A stretch of DNA of 64,000 bases. Origin: Halomontanus rarus. GTDB lineage: Archaea > Halobacteriota > Halobacteria > Halobacteriales > Natrialbaceae. Within the stretch, counting starts at the first letter, position 1. Each line of letters begins with the position of its first letter. A model generated the notes under the pieces. It was given only the letters and a program-made list of their open reading frames with translations. It did no database searches and was not told where the DNA came from. Where the stretch lies: positions 2,294,001 through 2,358,000 of the forward strand of contig NZ_CP071597.1 in assembly GCF_017357405.1 (NCBI RefSeq). Reading direction: 5' to 3'. This document shows, one piece after another, positions 63,765 to 64,000 of the stretch. The position numbers were made by a program, and so were the translations under genes.

Positions 63765-64000
63765 ATGCGCGTCGTAGCGAAGTTCGGGGGGACGAGTCTC
63801 GGTAGCGGCGATCGGATCAACCGTGCGGCGGACTCGATCGCGGCCGCCGTCGAGGACGGCCACGAGATCGCGGTCGTCGCCAGTGCGATGGGATCGACCA
63901 CGGACGATCTCTTAGAGGAGATCACCTTCGAGGCCGACGAGGCCGACCGCTCCCAGATCGTCAGCATGGGCGAACGGACCTCCGTCCGGATGCTCAAAGC
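63765..64000 (+). CDS. Aspartate kinase (N-terminal part)
   Basis: The frame starts at ATG 63765 (MRVVAKFGGTSLGSGDRINR) and continues past the window end. KFGGTSLG is the amino-acid-kinase nucleotide/aspartate motif, and VASAMGSTTDDLL and SMGERTS fit aspartate kinase. It catalyses the first step of lysine, threonine and methionine synthesis. Only about 78 residues are visible, so regulatory ACT domains cannot be assessed. Confidence 0.9.
   Translation, partial: MRVVAKFGGTSLGSGDRINRAADSIAAAVEDGHEIAVVASAMGSTTDDLLEEITFEADEADRSQIVSMGERTSVRMLK

Noticed and set aside
1..64000. tRNA or rRNA genes
   Set aside because: No cloverleaf-like or rRNA-like stretch was recognised by eye; a dedicated tRNA search would settle it.

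Overview
This window is chromosomal DNA from a haloarchaeon (class Halobacteria). The evidence is the high G+C content, strongly acidic deduced proteins, archaeal replication proteins (PriL, PCNA, Orc1/Cdc6, DNA polymerase D small subunit), and families largely confined to haloarchaea: HalOD1 domains, bat-type HTH-10 regulators, OapA/B/C, a PGF-CTERM surface protein and a fused double TatC. Many promoters place a TATA-like box about 25-30 nt upstream of the start codon, which suggests leaderless transcripts. I saw no rRNA, tRNA, CRISPR array or intact transposase gene.

Layout. 0-7.3 kb: SWIM zinc-finger protein (cut by the window edge), primase large subunit, an alpha/beta hydrolase, an HTH-10/HalOD1 pair, PCNA, RlmE and small proteins. 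7.4-10.9 kb: two divergent tatC genes separated by a perfect hairpin. 11-16 kb: nitrate assimilation (nasA, mobA, nirA), with a small leader ORF overlapping nirA. 16-26 kb: HAD phosphatase, LarE, cytochrome P450 divergent from an HTH-10 regulator, a SagB-type oxidoreductase, a DUF192 lipoprotein and a MutS-family ATPase. 26-32 kb: two DUF1059-like genes, three PQQ-type beta-propeller proteins with Tat-type signals, and an Orc1/Cdc6 paralogue. 32-37.6 kb: a second HTH-10/HalOD1 pair and membrane proteins. 37.7-41.9 kb: a thiamine-type ABC transporter (thiBPQ). 42-51.8 kb: a two-gene surface-protein operon, an XPD/Rad3-like helicase, zinc-ribbon proteins, a methyltransferase and others.

53.4-62.4 kb is the replication-origin neighbourhood. 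oapA-oapB-oapC is transcribed away from a 1.45-kb non-coding region. That region carries two inverted origin recognition boxes (ORBs) around an AT-rich, CTAGTA-repeat segment, followed by orc1, a signal peptidase I and the polymerase D small subunit. Further ORB-like sequences lie outside the core origin: next to oapC, at the orc1 start, in the orc1 linker, and as an inverted pair inside the polymerase D gene. A structured non-coding region (62.4-62.9 kb) with two IS200/IS605-like right-end hairpins, then an acetyltransferase and the start of aspartate kinase, close the window.

Recurrent themes: Tat export (translocase genes plus several twin-arginine substrates), paired HTH-10 + HalOD1 regulators, and hexanucleotide microsatellites that encode acidic linkers in unrelated proteins.
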